A DNA stretch of 64,000 bases. It comes from Drechslerella dactyloides. Lineage: Eukaryota; Ascomycota; Orbiliomycetes; Orbiliales; Orbiliaceae. Position 1 is the first letter of the stretch, and each line of letters begins with the position of its first letter. The stretch covers positions 1,116,001 through 1,180,000 of the forward strand of contig JAGTWJ010000003.1 in the NCBI GenBank assembly GCA_020064725.1. The letters are read 5' to 3'. Made by a program: the position numbers and the translations under genes. Below are positions 1 through 10,217 of this stretch, piece after piece. The notes under the pieces were generated by a model. The model was not told the origin of the DNA. It did not search any database and saw only the letters and a program-made list of their open reading frames with translations.

Positions 1-1322
1 AAAGATGGCCGAGTGGTACACGACAAAGTTCGGGTCGACAATGTCGCAGTGCACAGTGTCGCGTACGTCCCATCTGGATCCATCTCTTCTCATTCCTTCC
101 CGCCGCCCGACGTGGACTCGCACGCAGCACCCGAGAACATGTGCTCCCCGCAGCGGTGGACGTTTGTATCCCTGTTTGCCAGGATTGCCGATTGCTAACG
201 TTGGTTTTCGTTATTTGGCCCTATGTAGAGGTGTTGAAGAAGCAAAAGTTGTTGAACGGCGAAGAAATCGCGGAGCCGCGTCCTCGTAAGCCTGCCCCGG
301 CCTGTCAACAAACTCCCGTGACATGAATGACCCTTGGCGCCATCGCCATGAATCAACCACATCCTTACACTAATGGCGGCTCGCATCACAGGCAAACGAA
401 AGAGTCTCAAAGCCGAAGAACTAGGAGGGGAAAGCAAGCCGAAGAAGCAGCGGGGGAACGAGGCAGGCAGTGACGGAACTCCAATTGGTTGTAGGTCCCT
501 TCTCGCGATTGGTTTATCGCGCGCGATGCTGTTCTATCGCGTCAATGGGCGAAATCGCCTTGGATTCATTGGGCACTCCTGCTGATCGGTGACTTGGCTT
601 CAGCCGCGCAAACAGTTATCTACACTCCCAGCTCTTTTAATAATCCACCATCTTTCCAAGCCGTTAACGTCCCGAATCACGGTTCTTCGTCCTACTCGAC
701 GTTTGCCTCTCCGGCGACTCCCGTGTCCTTAGCACACGCTGCCCTTTCGCACAGCGAAACGATGACCCCATCGGTAGCCGTTCCATTCCGCGCGACGGAT
801 CCATCGAGGACAAATCAGCAGCCATTCAGTGCCGGCCCGAATGCCAGGCCCGTGGCGCCGATGCTGCATCATCCAGGTGTGTCTACGCCCTCTAAGACAT
901 TAGTCAACGGGAGGCCAACGTCCCCAGTAGGTGGTGTCATGCTCGATCAGGGTAGCCACGTCCGGACCGATAGCCTCCAGGGATTGCAGTCGGAGCTGGA
1001 AAACTCGCGGAGGACGGTGAGCGAGTATCAGAAGATCGTCCAAAAGCAAGAAACACTCATAGACAGCATTCTCGCCAATCAGCAGAGTGAGAAGGAGAAG
1101 GTCAAGGCTCTTGAGAACGAGAACATCATGTTGCGGGAGAGGAAGGGCAACGAACAGATCTCCGAACTCCTTAACAAAATCGAAAAGCTGACACGGGATC
1201 TCGAGAACGAGCGCGAGAGGAACCGGTCCATGGTCGATTTGTGGGCTAAGGAGGAACAACAGCTCAAAGACCTCCTCTCCACCCGGTCAAGCAAGTTCCC
1301 TCTCGGGGCGGATATGAAGTAG
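1..1322 (+). CDS. CENP-B/ABP1-type helix-turn-helix protein with coiled coil, 5'-partial
   Basis: The gene runs in from the left edge. My exon model is <1-62, 229-285, 392-490 and 604-1322; all three introns are GT-AG and phase-consistent. The first intron has a gctaac branch site at 194-199. The first visible residues, AEWYTTKFGSTMSQCTVS, resemble the DNA-binding helix-turn-helix of CENP-B/ABP1-type proteins (pattern: aromatic, FG, SQSTVS). After this come a lysine/arginine-rich, NLS-like stretch (exons 2-3), a Ser/Pro-rich low-complexity middle, and a C-terminal coiled coil of about 100 residues rich in E, L, K and R (about 1000-1290), ending at TAG 1320-1322. A nuclear DNA-binding protein is inferred. 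A shorter model starting at the ATG at 373 is possible, but that ATG would lie in the third intron's acceptor region and would lose the HTH. The exact family and target are unknown. Confidence 0.6.
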
Positions 1323-1639
1323 GGCTTCTATCCTGACGAGCAGAGCATGAGACTATCCGTTGCTACGTTACTCCGGCCGCAAATGGCACCCGATCCCTCA
1401 AGGGCTGCGTATACGATCCAGACTCCTTCAGTCTTGCGGGCGCGCACCTCACCCTTGCCCAGTTTCTATTACAATCTACCAGCTCCCGAATCATAAAATC
1501 ACGAAGACTACTCCTCAACATTCCCATCGCAAAGATAATGGGACCGCATAAAATCTTTTCATTCCATTTACACAAGCACCAATTCCTTCGGAATATATCA
1601 CACCGCCACACCATGCCTTCTCCCAAATTCACTTCCGGC

Positions 1640-2840
1640 GGCCAACTCTGAACTCTCTTCGCGAGTTCTCATTTCTGTTTCGTTATGTCTACATCTTTTT
1701 TCTTTTGTTTATGGTGCTGGATCATAGGGACTGCTTTGCTTTTTCTTTTTTTCTCGTATAATCGATACCACTGGCTTTCCGGCAAAGATTTCATTTGTCC
1801 TACCGTTTCTCGGAAATTCTTCTTTCTCTTTTCTCTCTCCTGATCAAAGCTGCTTCGCTGGGTCCCACGATATGGATTCCGGGAAGCCTTATTTTCTTTA
1901 ATCATCAAATAGGGTAGATCCATAGTCCAAGACTTGCATTATTTTTGCCTTTCTCGACTTTGCCCTTTTTTTCCCCCTCTATCAAGGGTTCCTTAACTGT
2001 ATATTTCCTATATTCCAGGCCCGCTGGCTGCCGTTGCTGGCTGAGCCATTGTCGCATCTTTCTTCCTAAGCCTTCTTCCTTTGGGCTTCTTTTTCATATG
2101 GCTTACTGAAGTTGACTCTATTTGTAATCCTGGGGGGTGAATTCTGAATATAGTCTCGGGATGATATTCTGCAAACTGCTTTTTCATTCTTCGCTGGCGT
2201 CATCAAAAAAATTGTTCCTATTGGTATAGCTCGATCTCCTCTTTTCAAAGACGTGCTGGCTGGCTTTTTCTACTTCCTTCAACTCGACTCGGGTTCCTTT
2301 GGGTATTTTATTGCGTTAATTTCTATATCTCATAGTACTTACTAGTCACGGGGCGCTAACCTGCGACCTCCCGAGACTAAGTGCTTGTCTTTCCGCGGTT
2401 TGAACGCGTCCGTTCGCGTTCCCGTTTATACGTGGACATCCTTTCCGCTTCGGTAGACTTTGAAATAACGACCTGTTCCTACAAGTTGTGCCCTTCTATC
2501 GAGTCCGACTCGACCCGTCTCGCCTCCCCTTCTTGCGTGCATACGCCACCTGTGCGGAACACAATCCCTTCCGATTCATCGCTGTTTCGGATTCCAACAC
2601 TGTGATATCGTTTCCTTTTTCCCCCAGAATTTCCTTGATCGCGTTCCTTTGCTTTGCATTTCACTAGGTCGGACAACTAGATAGAAAGGACCCGGAAAGG
2701 CGTTTTTCCTTTTTTCGTGTCGCTGGTCTCCTTGCAGCTGCTCTGTATTTATATTAGTGGACTAACTAGGAAAGGAAGGGTCTGGTTTACGGGACCAGGC
2801 CAGCGTCCCCGAGACTGAAGACCGGGTTAAATACATCTAT
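1640..2840 (-). repeat. possible decayed repetitive element (strand-asymmetric block)
   Basis: Over about 1.2 kb the plus strand is markedly T/C-rich, so the minus strand is A/G-rich, unlike the flanks. Minus-strand short ORFs at 1669-1923 and 2066-2248 are rich in Lys, Arg and Glu but have no recognisable domain. Around 2350-2375 the minus strand reads ggaggtcgcaggttagcgcc, loosely like a Pol III B box of a tRNA-derived element. A 9-bp word (cccgagact) occurs at about 2371 and again at about 2808. No terminal repeats or target-site duplication were found by eye. This could also be an untranslated or regulatory region. Confidence 0.2.
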
Positions 2841-4187
2841 CAAAGGTCAATAAGCTTTGACTCAATTGGCTCTATCCTAACTCGACTTTTATTAGATTGT
2901 ACTAGCTGTGCTAGTGAACAGGGCCAGTTATATCAAGATCTTAGTTGTGGGTTCAGAGATAATTTAGTGCGAGTCGTATATCAGCGAATTACTGTTAAAT
3001 CGTAAGTAGCAATATCGTGTAAAAGAATGACCTGCTGAATTGACTCCACCGCACCAATTACCAGCCACCAATATGTAGTTGTCGACCAGCAGCACATGCA
3101 CAGCGCTCCGTCGCGACCGCGTCTTGCTGCGTTTCTGCGTATCATCCCTTTCGAGCCGCGTATTGAAGATCGGTCACTAATTCTGGTCCTCAAGAGGTTT
3201 TATACGCAACTTGCTCCTTTCGGACACGTTTGACCGCCTCGTGCGGTGGGATGCGGAAATTGCATCCAGCCAGCCAGCGTCAGCTGTCATGACCGCGACG
3301 CACGGCCGGGAGACACAAGATAATCAATCTAACGACAGGCCAAAGAAACGCCAGAGCCAGCCGTGCCGTTGGTCATTTCCCGTAAATGCAGACGGGGCGT
3401 AAACCTGGATGTATGTACGCATGCCACGATTAAATTACATGTTGCCAGAGGTAGTAAGAAAGGCTTACATCAGCCAGACGCATGTGCAGCAGTTTTTCCG
3501 GCGCACGCGCAGCGCTGGCCAACGACCACGCAACACAACACCCCGCCGCCGCCTGTGATAGGTGGAAGTTTTGCAGCTCCGGACAGACTACCGTCGCGGA
3601 TCTCAGGGACGAGGGGGTAAACGTTCCCACGACGCTGGTTTGCATCGCAGTATTAACCAGGCTCGCAATTTAGCCTATGCGTGGACATGCGTGTTTTCTG
3701 GGGTAGCTAGCCTTGACGAAGCTTTTTTGCGGAGAAAACAAGCCTTGGGGAGGCTGGGCGACGTGCATGCCGTGCGGTCTTGGAGCTTGGTCTGCGCGTC
3801 GACAGCGCTCGAGAGCCGCGAGCATGGAGATTTCTATCCAGATGGGCCGCGCGGGATTCGGCATTGGCACCGGCAAAATTCGACGGTCCCTGATATCGAT
3901 ATCTTGCCGGTAGCGAGTCCGTTCCGTGTGTTAGAGGGTTATGGGTTAATTCGCACATTGCTGTAGTCCGTTACCTGGATTGGAGCTCGAGTTGCACTTG
4001 GGACGGACAAGTGACGATGCGAGATGGATTCCCCCCACCCCGGTCCCTCTATGCTCCAGGTTTCTCATTCCTGGATTAAATCGAGGCCAATTTATCCATC
4101 CCATGAGGGTTGGGGACGGATGGATCTTTACAATCGATTAATCCGGCGCAATGGACCTGGCGACCCGAGCAGGCTGGGCTGGGGTCC

Positions 4188-4197
4188 ATATATATAT
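4188..4197 (+). promoter_or_regulatory. TATA-like box of pectin methylesterase gene
   Basis: An alternating tatatatata run lies about 190 bp upstream of the ATG at 4390, in a gap with no other plus-strand gene. It is a plausible core promoter element. The transcription start is not visible from sequence alone. Confidence 0.35.
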
Positions 4198-4389
4198 CGG
4201 AGCCCTTGACCATCTGTCGTCTTGTCTTCGTCTTGGAGAAGTAGGGCGCAACGCAATTTCCGAGTACCAGTTGTTGCATTTTGCTGCGGCTCGATACACA
4301 GAATAAACGTTGGTTCCCTAATTCGATTCTGGTATATCAGGAGTCAATTGATAGATAAGGTTAGCTGATTCCTCACAACTTCTGCCAAT

Positions 4390-5801
4390 ATGCTGTCCAA
4401 GGGGTACCTGAGCAGTCTCTGTCTGCTCCTTGCCGTTCCCGTTTCGGAATCCATCCCGTTCAGCAGCCTCTTTTCAAAGCGGGATATCGATATCCTCGAC
4501 AAGCGGACCACGCTACCGTCCATCGATGGCTCGGGCCTGCGCACCGGCATTCACTTCACCGCCAACTCGGCATGCCAGATCCCCTCGCCAGACTATGGCC
4601 CGATGGAACACTGCCCGCAGAGCAGCGTCCTCGTCGACCCGACGTTGAAGCATGTTTCCACAGACGGCAGCTACGAGACCTACAAGACAATCCAGGCGGC
4701 CATCGATGCCATTCCGAACACCTCGCGCAAGTGGACCATCCTCGTCATGGCGGGGACGTACCACGAGCAGCTGAACGTCACGCGCGCGGGCCCGCTGACC
4801 ATCCTCGGACAGACGTACGACCCGCTTGACAAGTCGAAGAACCTGGTGACCGTGATCGGTGGCACGGCCAACTATAACAGCCGGTACACGGACAATGCGT
4901 TCACGAGCACGCTGACGGTGGCGCCGAATCTCAATGCCAGCTTGACGGGTGCGGGGCCCACGGGGTTCACGCCGCCGGACGACACGCCGTTTGGAAATAC
5001 GGATTTTAGAGTCTATAATATGGATTTCCGGAATACCGAGTTTGATATCTCCAACGGGCCTGCGCTCGCGATTAGCATCAGCCGTGCGAATGCCGGGTTG
5101 TACTTTTGCGGCTTCTACAGTTATCAGGATACCGTATGTCCCCCTTCCCATACATCCAAAATATAAGCACTGAGGAGAACGTGTCTGATATATATGCGTG
5201 ACCGCAGGTCTACATCGGCAAGCTGGGCAACGCCTACTTTTACCGCAACGAAATCGCCGGCCAAACCGATTTTCTCTACGGCTTCGGCACCGCCTGGATC
5301 GCCTACTCCAAGCTGCTGATGCGCTCCTGCGGCGGCGGCGTCACCGCCTGGAAGGGCACAAACACAACCTTCGCGAACACCTACGGCGTCTACATCTCCC
5401 TATCGGACGTCGTCGCCGCAAACTCGACCATCGCAACATCGATGGTTGGCCGCTGCGCCCTCGGCCGGCCGTGGAACTACCTCCACCGCAGCGTGTTTAT
5501 GGACTGCTACATGGACGCGAGCATTCGGGCTGTCGGGTATATTCCGTGGGCGTCGAATCCCGCGTGGAATCAGGTTGTCGTGCCGGGACAGACGCTGATG
5601 GGGGAGTATGATAGCTATGGCCCCGGTGCGAATTTGGCCGGCCGTGCACAGCCGCAGACGCAGAATGGGGTTCCGGTTGTTGTTACGACCGAGTTGACGG
5701 GTGCGCAGGAGAAGCAGTACAGTACGCCGGCGAAGGTGTTTATGGACCCGAAGGGAAAGCTTACGTCGACCTGGATCGATAGCCAGTTCTATCCTTATTA
5801 A
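4390..5801 (+). CDS. secreted pectin methylesterase (CE8)
   Basis: Exons 4390-5133 and 5208-5801 encode 445 aa; the single intron is phase 0 (gtatgt...ccgcag). The protein starts with a signal peptide (about residues 1-20). The C-terminal two thirds is a carbohydrate esterase family 8 domain, which removes methyl esters from pectin in plant cell walls. The catalytic residues fall in the usual motifs with normal spacing: Q246-D247 in YQDT, D269 in TDFLYG and R335 in GRPW. The glutamine usually found in the upstream QAVAL-type motif is replaced by a proline (GPALAI, about residue 224), which may weaken the oxyanion site. The 445 aa length exceeds many fungal CE8 enzymes (about 320-350 aa); the extra length is N-terminal. 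The enzyme is likely extracellular. Activity is inferred. Confidence 0.9.
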
Positions 5802-6060
5802 TATATTGATCGATTGATGGGTGGTATTTTCAGCTGGTCGGGTAGACGGATGAAGGGTTGAGGGTTTATCGATTCATATGTATCCACGTATCTTGCTTGA
5901 GATACTACGAGTTTAAATATGTGTATGTACAGGTCCTGCTGTAGATGCTATATAGTACGAATGAACGACGATTCTGATTAAATATTCTGTATATATGTAG
6001 AAGACGGCTAAAGATCTCAATAAGTCTGCCCGTGCAGGCGTCAACTGTTACGTATGTAAA

Positions 6061-7602
6061 CTAGAAAGATACCGGCTTCTGCAGCCCTAGTATTTCGACT
6101 ACACTGTCAAACACAGTACCACTGTTCCGCGCCCGCGCCTCTACTAGCGCACTCCAGAGTCGATCGGCCGTAACCTCACCTCCCACAATCATCTCAATAC
6201 ACTCCCTCCACCACTCTTCCTTCGCGTCCAAAACGAAATGCTTCACCAAGAACACCAGCTCCACCTCACCCCCGTCACCACCAGGACCTTCAACATTGGC
6301 AGCCGCAAAGGAGGCAGCGATCCACAGCAGCAGTAACTTCACCCTGACGTCGCCGTGGAACGCGCCGCTACCCCATGGCGGTGCTATGATTCTATGTCGT
6401 CTAGCATTTCCCTGTGATGAGAACACGCCGCAAAAGCCAGCGTACGCTTTCAAGAGGTCCCTCTCGAGCATGCTTGGCAGGAAGTCCAGTAACATCCCCT
6501 CTGGCGCGTCGTCGACAGCGTCGAGTTCCGTGGCATTGAGGAAGAGAAAGCTGTTAGCTCTAATCCTCATGTTAGCTCTAATCCTCATGCCACCCGGCTG
6601 CTCTTCATTTTGCTCTGGATTGATGTCGCGACTATACTCTGAGCGGTCGTAGCTGCTGTCCAATCGGGCGGTGCGACCGTGGCCTGTAAAGACGGCGGTG
6701 GGGGTGAATCCTCCGTCTGCAGATGTAGACACGGCGAGCGCGGTGGTGTCTTCCAGCGGCGGTGTGAATGCAGATGCTGGGAGGAGCTCTGGGACGCTTG
6801 CTAGCATGCGCTCTTCCTGCGTCGCTGACGGGCCGTGACCGACGAGGCGGTGCGAGGAGATGATGTAGGTTGTGTGCGTTTTGCTTCTGTTCGGCGTATG
6901 TATGTTGGGAAAGTCGGCTTCTCGGGGCAATTCGATGACTTTGAGGTCCGCCAGCGGGATTGCGGTATCTAGAGGTGGGAGCGACGGGGTATGGCAAAGG
7001 TGGAAACTGAGCGTTTGAGAGGCTTCCAGCAGCAGATGGGAAGCGCGAGTGGTAAAGTAATCTAGCGCGATCTTGATGTATGTTGTCTTCGGCTCGACGA
7101 TCCCGTCTGCGTCTGAGAACCAGGAAGTGAGGTTTACGCCGCCCCAGTCGTTCCATGGCGGCGACAGCAGGGTTGATAAGAACTGATGGGCTACCAGCGC
7201 TGCTGCCTGCTCACTGGTGTACGTTCGGATCTCGCCAGGCTTGAGGACTGGTAGCGTTCCAGAAGGGAACACAGCGGGAAGAGCGGAGGCGGCATCGAGC
7301 ATGCATTTTATAGGGATACAAGGGTTAGGATGTGATAGAAGACATGATTTTAGAAGGTTGAGGTTGGGGTCCGGACGGTTGTGCAGCGTGTAGGAGAGGT
7401 CTGATATCGCGGACAAGAATACGGATACGAGAGTCTCTGGCGGGGTATCCTGAGGAAGTGACTGGATTTTGTCCAGCATATGCGATTTGATGATCGGGTA
7501 GGCTGCGGTAGGGCATTCTTCGGCGTCGCTGAGGCCGAGCGGGTCGTCCGTCGTGACGGCCGGGTGGTGAGGGAGGAGGAGATTGAAGTCTGGCGACAAC
7601 AT
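6061..7602 (-). CDS. poly(ADP-ribose) glycohydrolase (PARG) family
   Basis: This intron-less gene encodes 513 aa from ATG 7602; the frame is open a little further upstream, but only from a GTG. PARG hydrolyses the ribose-ribose bonds of poly(ADP-ribose). Family landmarks appear in order: LLSPPWNDWGGVNLTSWFS, the catalytic-loop TQEER with Glu pair E263/E264 followed by PELLP, RDLLKAYAGFCGVF, and a degenerate PPWGSGAFHGDVRVKLLLL where the family has a GNWGCGAFGGD-type motif. The glycine-rich loop that normally precedes QEE (GGG) reads RLVGHGP, so ligand contacts may differ, but the two glutamates are kept. A 6-residue tandem duplication (MRIRAN) sits at about 339-350. It is divergent from UBA4 and shares a 412 bp intergenic region with it. 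A nuclear or cytosolic role opposing a PARP is inferred. Confidence 0.85.
   Translation of the reverse strand: MLSPDFNLLLPHHPAVTTDDPLGLSDAEECPTAAYPIIKSHMLDKIQSLPQDTPPETLVSVFLSAISDLSYTLHNRPDPNLNLLKSCLLSHPNPCIPIKCMLDAASALPAVFPSGTLPVLKPGEIRTYTSEQAAALVAHQFLSTLLSPPWNDWGGVNLTSWFSDADGIVEPKTTYIKIALDYFTTRASHLLLEASQTLSFHLCHTPSLPPLDTAIPLADLKVIELPREADFPNIHTPNRSKTHTTYIISSHRLVGHGPSATQEERMLASVPELLPASAFTPPLEDTTALAVSTSADGGFTPTAVFTGHGRTARLDSSYDRSEYSRDINPEQNEEQPGGMRIRANMRIRANSFLFLNATELDAVDDAPEGMLLDFLPSMLERDLLKAYAGFCGVFSSQGNARRHRIIAPPWGSGAFHGDVRVKLLLLWIAASFAAANVEGPGGDGGEVELVFLVKHFVLDAKEEWWRECIEMIVGGEVTADRLWSALVEARARNSGTVFDSVVEILGLQKPVSF
6553..6588. repeat. 18-bp perfect tandem duplication inside the PARG gene
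   Basis: The 18-bp unit gttagctctaatcctcat occurs twice in direct succession (6553-6570, 6571-6588). It keeps the reading frame and duplicates six residues in a loop between the catalytic core and the C-terminal conserved part. Perfect identity suggests a recent slippage event, possibly polymorphic. Confidence 0.95.
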
Positions 7603-8014
7603 CCCGGCAGATGCGTTGTGTTGTGCAAAATACCACACGTCGATTTAATCGGCCGCCTGCATCGACTTCGATTGGCTGGCGGCTGGTGAAGATGTAAAAT
7701 ATGGAAGCGGGCTATTGGATACGATGAGGCTGGGGATGCTTTTATACAAATCGAACGGCAGACGTTGCGCGATTGTTCATGGCGAAACGGTCTCCACAAG
7801 CGCAGTTCCAAGCTCGCGCACAGTGCACTCACTCGTCCATCGGCAGGCAGCGGGTTAAGTTTGCGGTTACATTGCATGGAGCAAAATCAGAAAACCAAGA
7901 TGACCGTTGATATCGAACTTTCCAAAACCATACTACCATCTCGACGACCTGAAAGTCACCCAGCACCTTGAGGCTGCCCGCCGCGGGACCAGCCGCTGAA
8001 GCGCTAGCACCGCC
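7603..8014. promoter_or_regulatory. divergent intergenic region PARG / UBA4
   Basis: This 412 bp gap lies between the ATGs of two divergent genes, so it must contain both promoters. No clear TATA box or recognisable regulatory motif was seen. Confidence 0.5.
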
Positions 8015-9830
8015 ATGGAAAAGTTCTCCCTCGGCTCCGAGAACCTCGATCTCCGCAAGCGGATCGCAGAACTCGAACAGGAACTCGCAGAGTACCGCAG
8101 CGGCCGCGGGGCACAAGCGCATCCTACCTCCAACGGCGCTGATGCGGCCGCACAGCACACACCAGACGACGATGACGCAGAGACAGCCGGCGCGCAAGAT
8201 GGCGACGGTGCAAAGCCCGTCAGACTCGATCTTGACGAGTTTCGCCGCTACGGACGGCAGATGATCATGACGGAAGTTGGTCTCGATGGTGGGGTGCCGG
8301 CGTCTGTAGAATTGAAGATGGCTGAAGGGCGCCAGGCTGATGTGGACGCATATCGATAGGACAACTGCAGCTTAAGCGATCAAAGGTGCTTCTCATCGGC
8401 GCTGGTGGACTAGGCTGCCCGGCGGCCGCGTACCTCGCCGGCGCTGGTATCGGTATGTCGCAATAATCTACTACGGCTACTCCACGGCCGATATGAAATA
8501 TATCACTTTACGTTACGACGCTTACTCATGTGTATGATGCCAGGCACAATTGGCGTCGTCGACCACGACCTCGTCGAGCCGTCGAACCTCCACCGCCAGA
8601 TCCTCCACGCCGTCGACCGCATCGGCACTCCAAAAGTCACCTCCATTATCACCGCTCTCAAAAACATAAACCCCTACCCACGGTACGTCGCGCACAACTT
8701 CCCCTTATCCGCCGAAAACGCAACGGACACACTCGACCGCTACGACCTCGTTCTCGACTGCACGGACTCGCCGCAGACGCGATACATGATATCCGACGCC
8801 TGCGTGCTGCTCGGCAAGCCGCTTGTCTCCGCTTCCGCGCTGCGCTCCGACGGCCAGCTGGTCGTGCTGAATAACCCACCGGGCGAGGGTCCGTGCTACC
8901 GGTGTGTGTTCCCGCGGCCCCCGCCGCCGGAGTCGGTGTTGAGTTGCGGGGAGGGCGGGGTGCTCGGGCCCGTGGTGGGCACCATGGGTGTCCTGATGGC
9001 GACGGAGGCGTTGAAAGTCTTGCTCGCAAAGGCTGATAGGAAGCGGCGGCGGAAACCGGCGCATCTGGCGGTGGCAGACTGCGGCAAGGCTGCAGCTGCT
9101 GGCGACGGGGAAGCTTCACAGACTCATGATGTGAAGGAGGCGGCGGCGGAAGAGCGCAAGTTCTACATGACGATATACTCTGCGTTCTCGGACACGCCGT
9201 TCAAGACGATTAGGATGTTTGGCAAGCGGAAGACCTGCCAGGCGTGCTCGTCCGGCGCAACGATTACGAAGGAGTCGATGAAGAACGGGTCGCTGGACTA
9301 CGTGGCGTTCTGCGGCGGGCGAGGCGCTGGCAAGTACCCGGCGCTGACGAAGGACGAGGTGGTCGAGGTGGAGGAGTACCAGAAGCTGCGGGAGAATCGC
9401 GAGGGAGGGGTCCTGATCGATGTCCGCGACGACGTGCAGTACGGCATGTGCTCGCTGGAGAACAGCATAAGTATGCATTTACAGGTTTCCGCGCATTGAT
9501 TCCAGCTTGACATTTGGACCGACTGCTGATATATATCTCTGTCGACGCTCGCTAGACGTCCCGCTTGCGACGATTCTGACATTACCTATCGCGACGGGCG
9601 ACGGCGGAAAGCACGAGGGAGAGGAGACGCAGCCGGTGCCCATCCCGGCATGGCTGCCGCGGGACACGTCCACGCCGATATACTTTATCTGCCGGCTGGG
9701 GAACGACTCGCGGCTGGCGGTGCAGCGGCTGAAGCGGAGCGGGCTGGTGAAGGGCAATGCGATCAGGGACGTCAAGGGCGGGCTGTGGGAGTGGTCGCGC
9801 AAGGTGGACAAGAGCTTCCCCATCTACTAG
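8015..9830 (+). CDS. UBA4: UBA4/MOCS3: Urm1-activating E1-like enzyme with rhodanese domain
   Basis: Exons 8015-8288, 8360-8452, 8544-9470 and 9556-9830 encode 522 aa. The enzyme adenylates and thiocarboxylates Urm1 for tRNA wobble-uridine 2-thiolation and urmylation; fungal orthologues also serve the MoaD-like molybdopterin subunit. A short coiled coil (about 8-30) is followed by LDLDEFRRYGRQM, the nucleotide loop GAGGLG (105-110), SNLHRQI, and the ThiF-type fold with zinc-binding CYRC and CQAC pairs. The C-terminal rhodanese domain has active-site C477 in FICRLGND. The first intron uses a weak donor (gtgggg), chosen because it alone restores the conserved GLDGQLQLK junction. A Lys/Arg- and Ala-rich insert at about 280-330 is probably a disordered loop. 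A cytosolic location is inferred. Confidence 0.95.
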
Positions 9831-10217
9831 CACCGCCAAACCTGTCGACCACCGTCGAACCTGTCAAGCTGCCAAACCTGTTGAATGCTGTCGAACCTTC
9901 GAACAGCGTCGAACAGCCTGTATTGTAGATGGAGCAGGTCGTAGATGCGAGAGAGTGTCGGCGTGTCAAGTGCGCATAATGAGACCTGTTAATGCGGCCG
10001 CGAGCTCTTTTGCGGCGGCGGGTTTTCCGCGTTGTCCGCGTTTGTCAGCCGGCAGCTGCCAGCTTCCGAGTCGGCTTATTCGTCTCCTTAAATCGGTTTA
10101 TTTTAACTCTGTCCTCCCCTGCGGCCACCACACCACACACGACATTTTGCATCTGCATCCTCCATCACCATCTTCGCTTCGACTTCTAGAAGGCTTCGCT
10201 CGCTCGACAAGCCATCC
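9831..10217. other. intergenic region UBA4 - LCB1
   Basis: This 387 bp gap contains the UBA4 3' end and the LCB1 promoter/5' UTR. Just after the UBA4 stop (about 9836-9926) there are degenerate short repeats of the type aaacctgtc/gtcgaac. No other element was seen. Confidence 0.5.

Larger units (their letters stand above)
1323..4389. other. 3 kb gene-free region
   Basis: No ORF here looks like a real gene. Short ORFs occur in all frames without domain-like sequence. The first part is 3' flank of the HTH gene. About 1640-2840 is strongly pyrimidine-rich on the plus strand (see the separate entry). About 3200-4180 has ordinary composition, and the end is the promoter of the pectin methylesterase gene. 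Confidence 0.6.

Noticed and set aside
2340..2430. Possible tRNA gene on the minus strand
   Set aside because: Only a loose B-box word is present; no cloverleaf with acceptor, D and anticodon arms could be folded by eye.
3562..3966. 134-codon plus-strand ORF upstream of the pectin methylesterase gene
   Set aside because: No domain, no splice continuation, and open frames on both strands; treated as non-coding.
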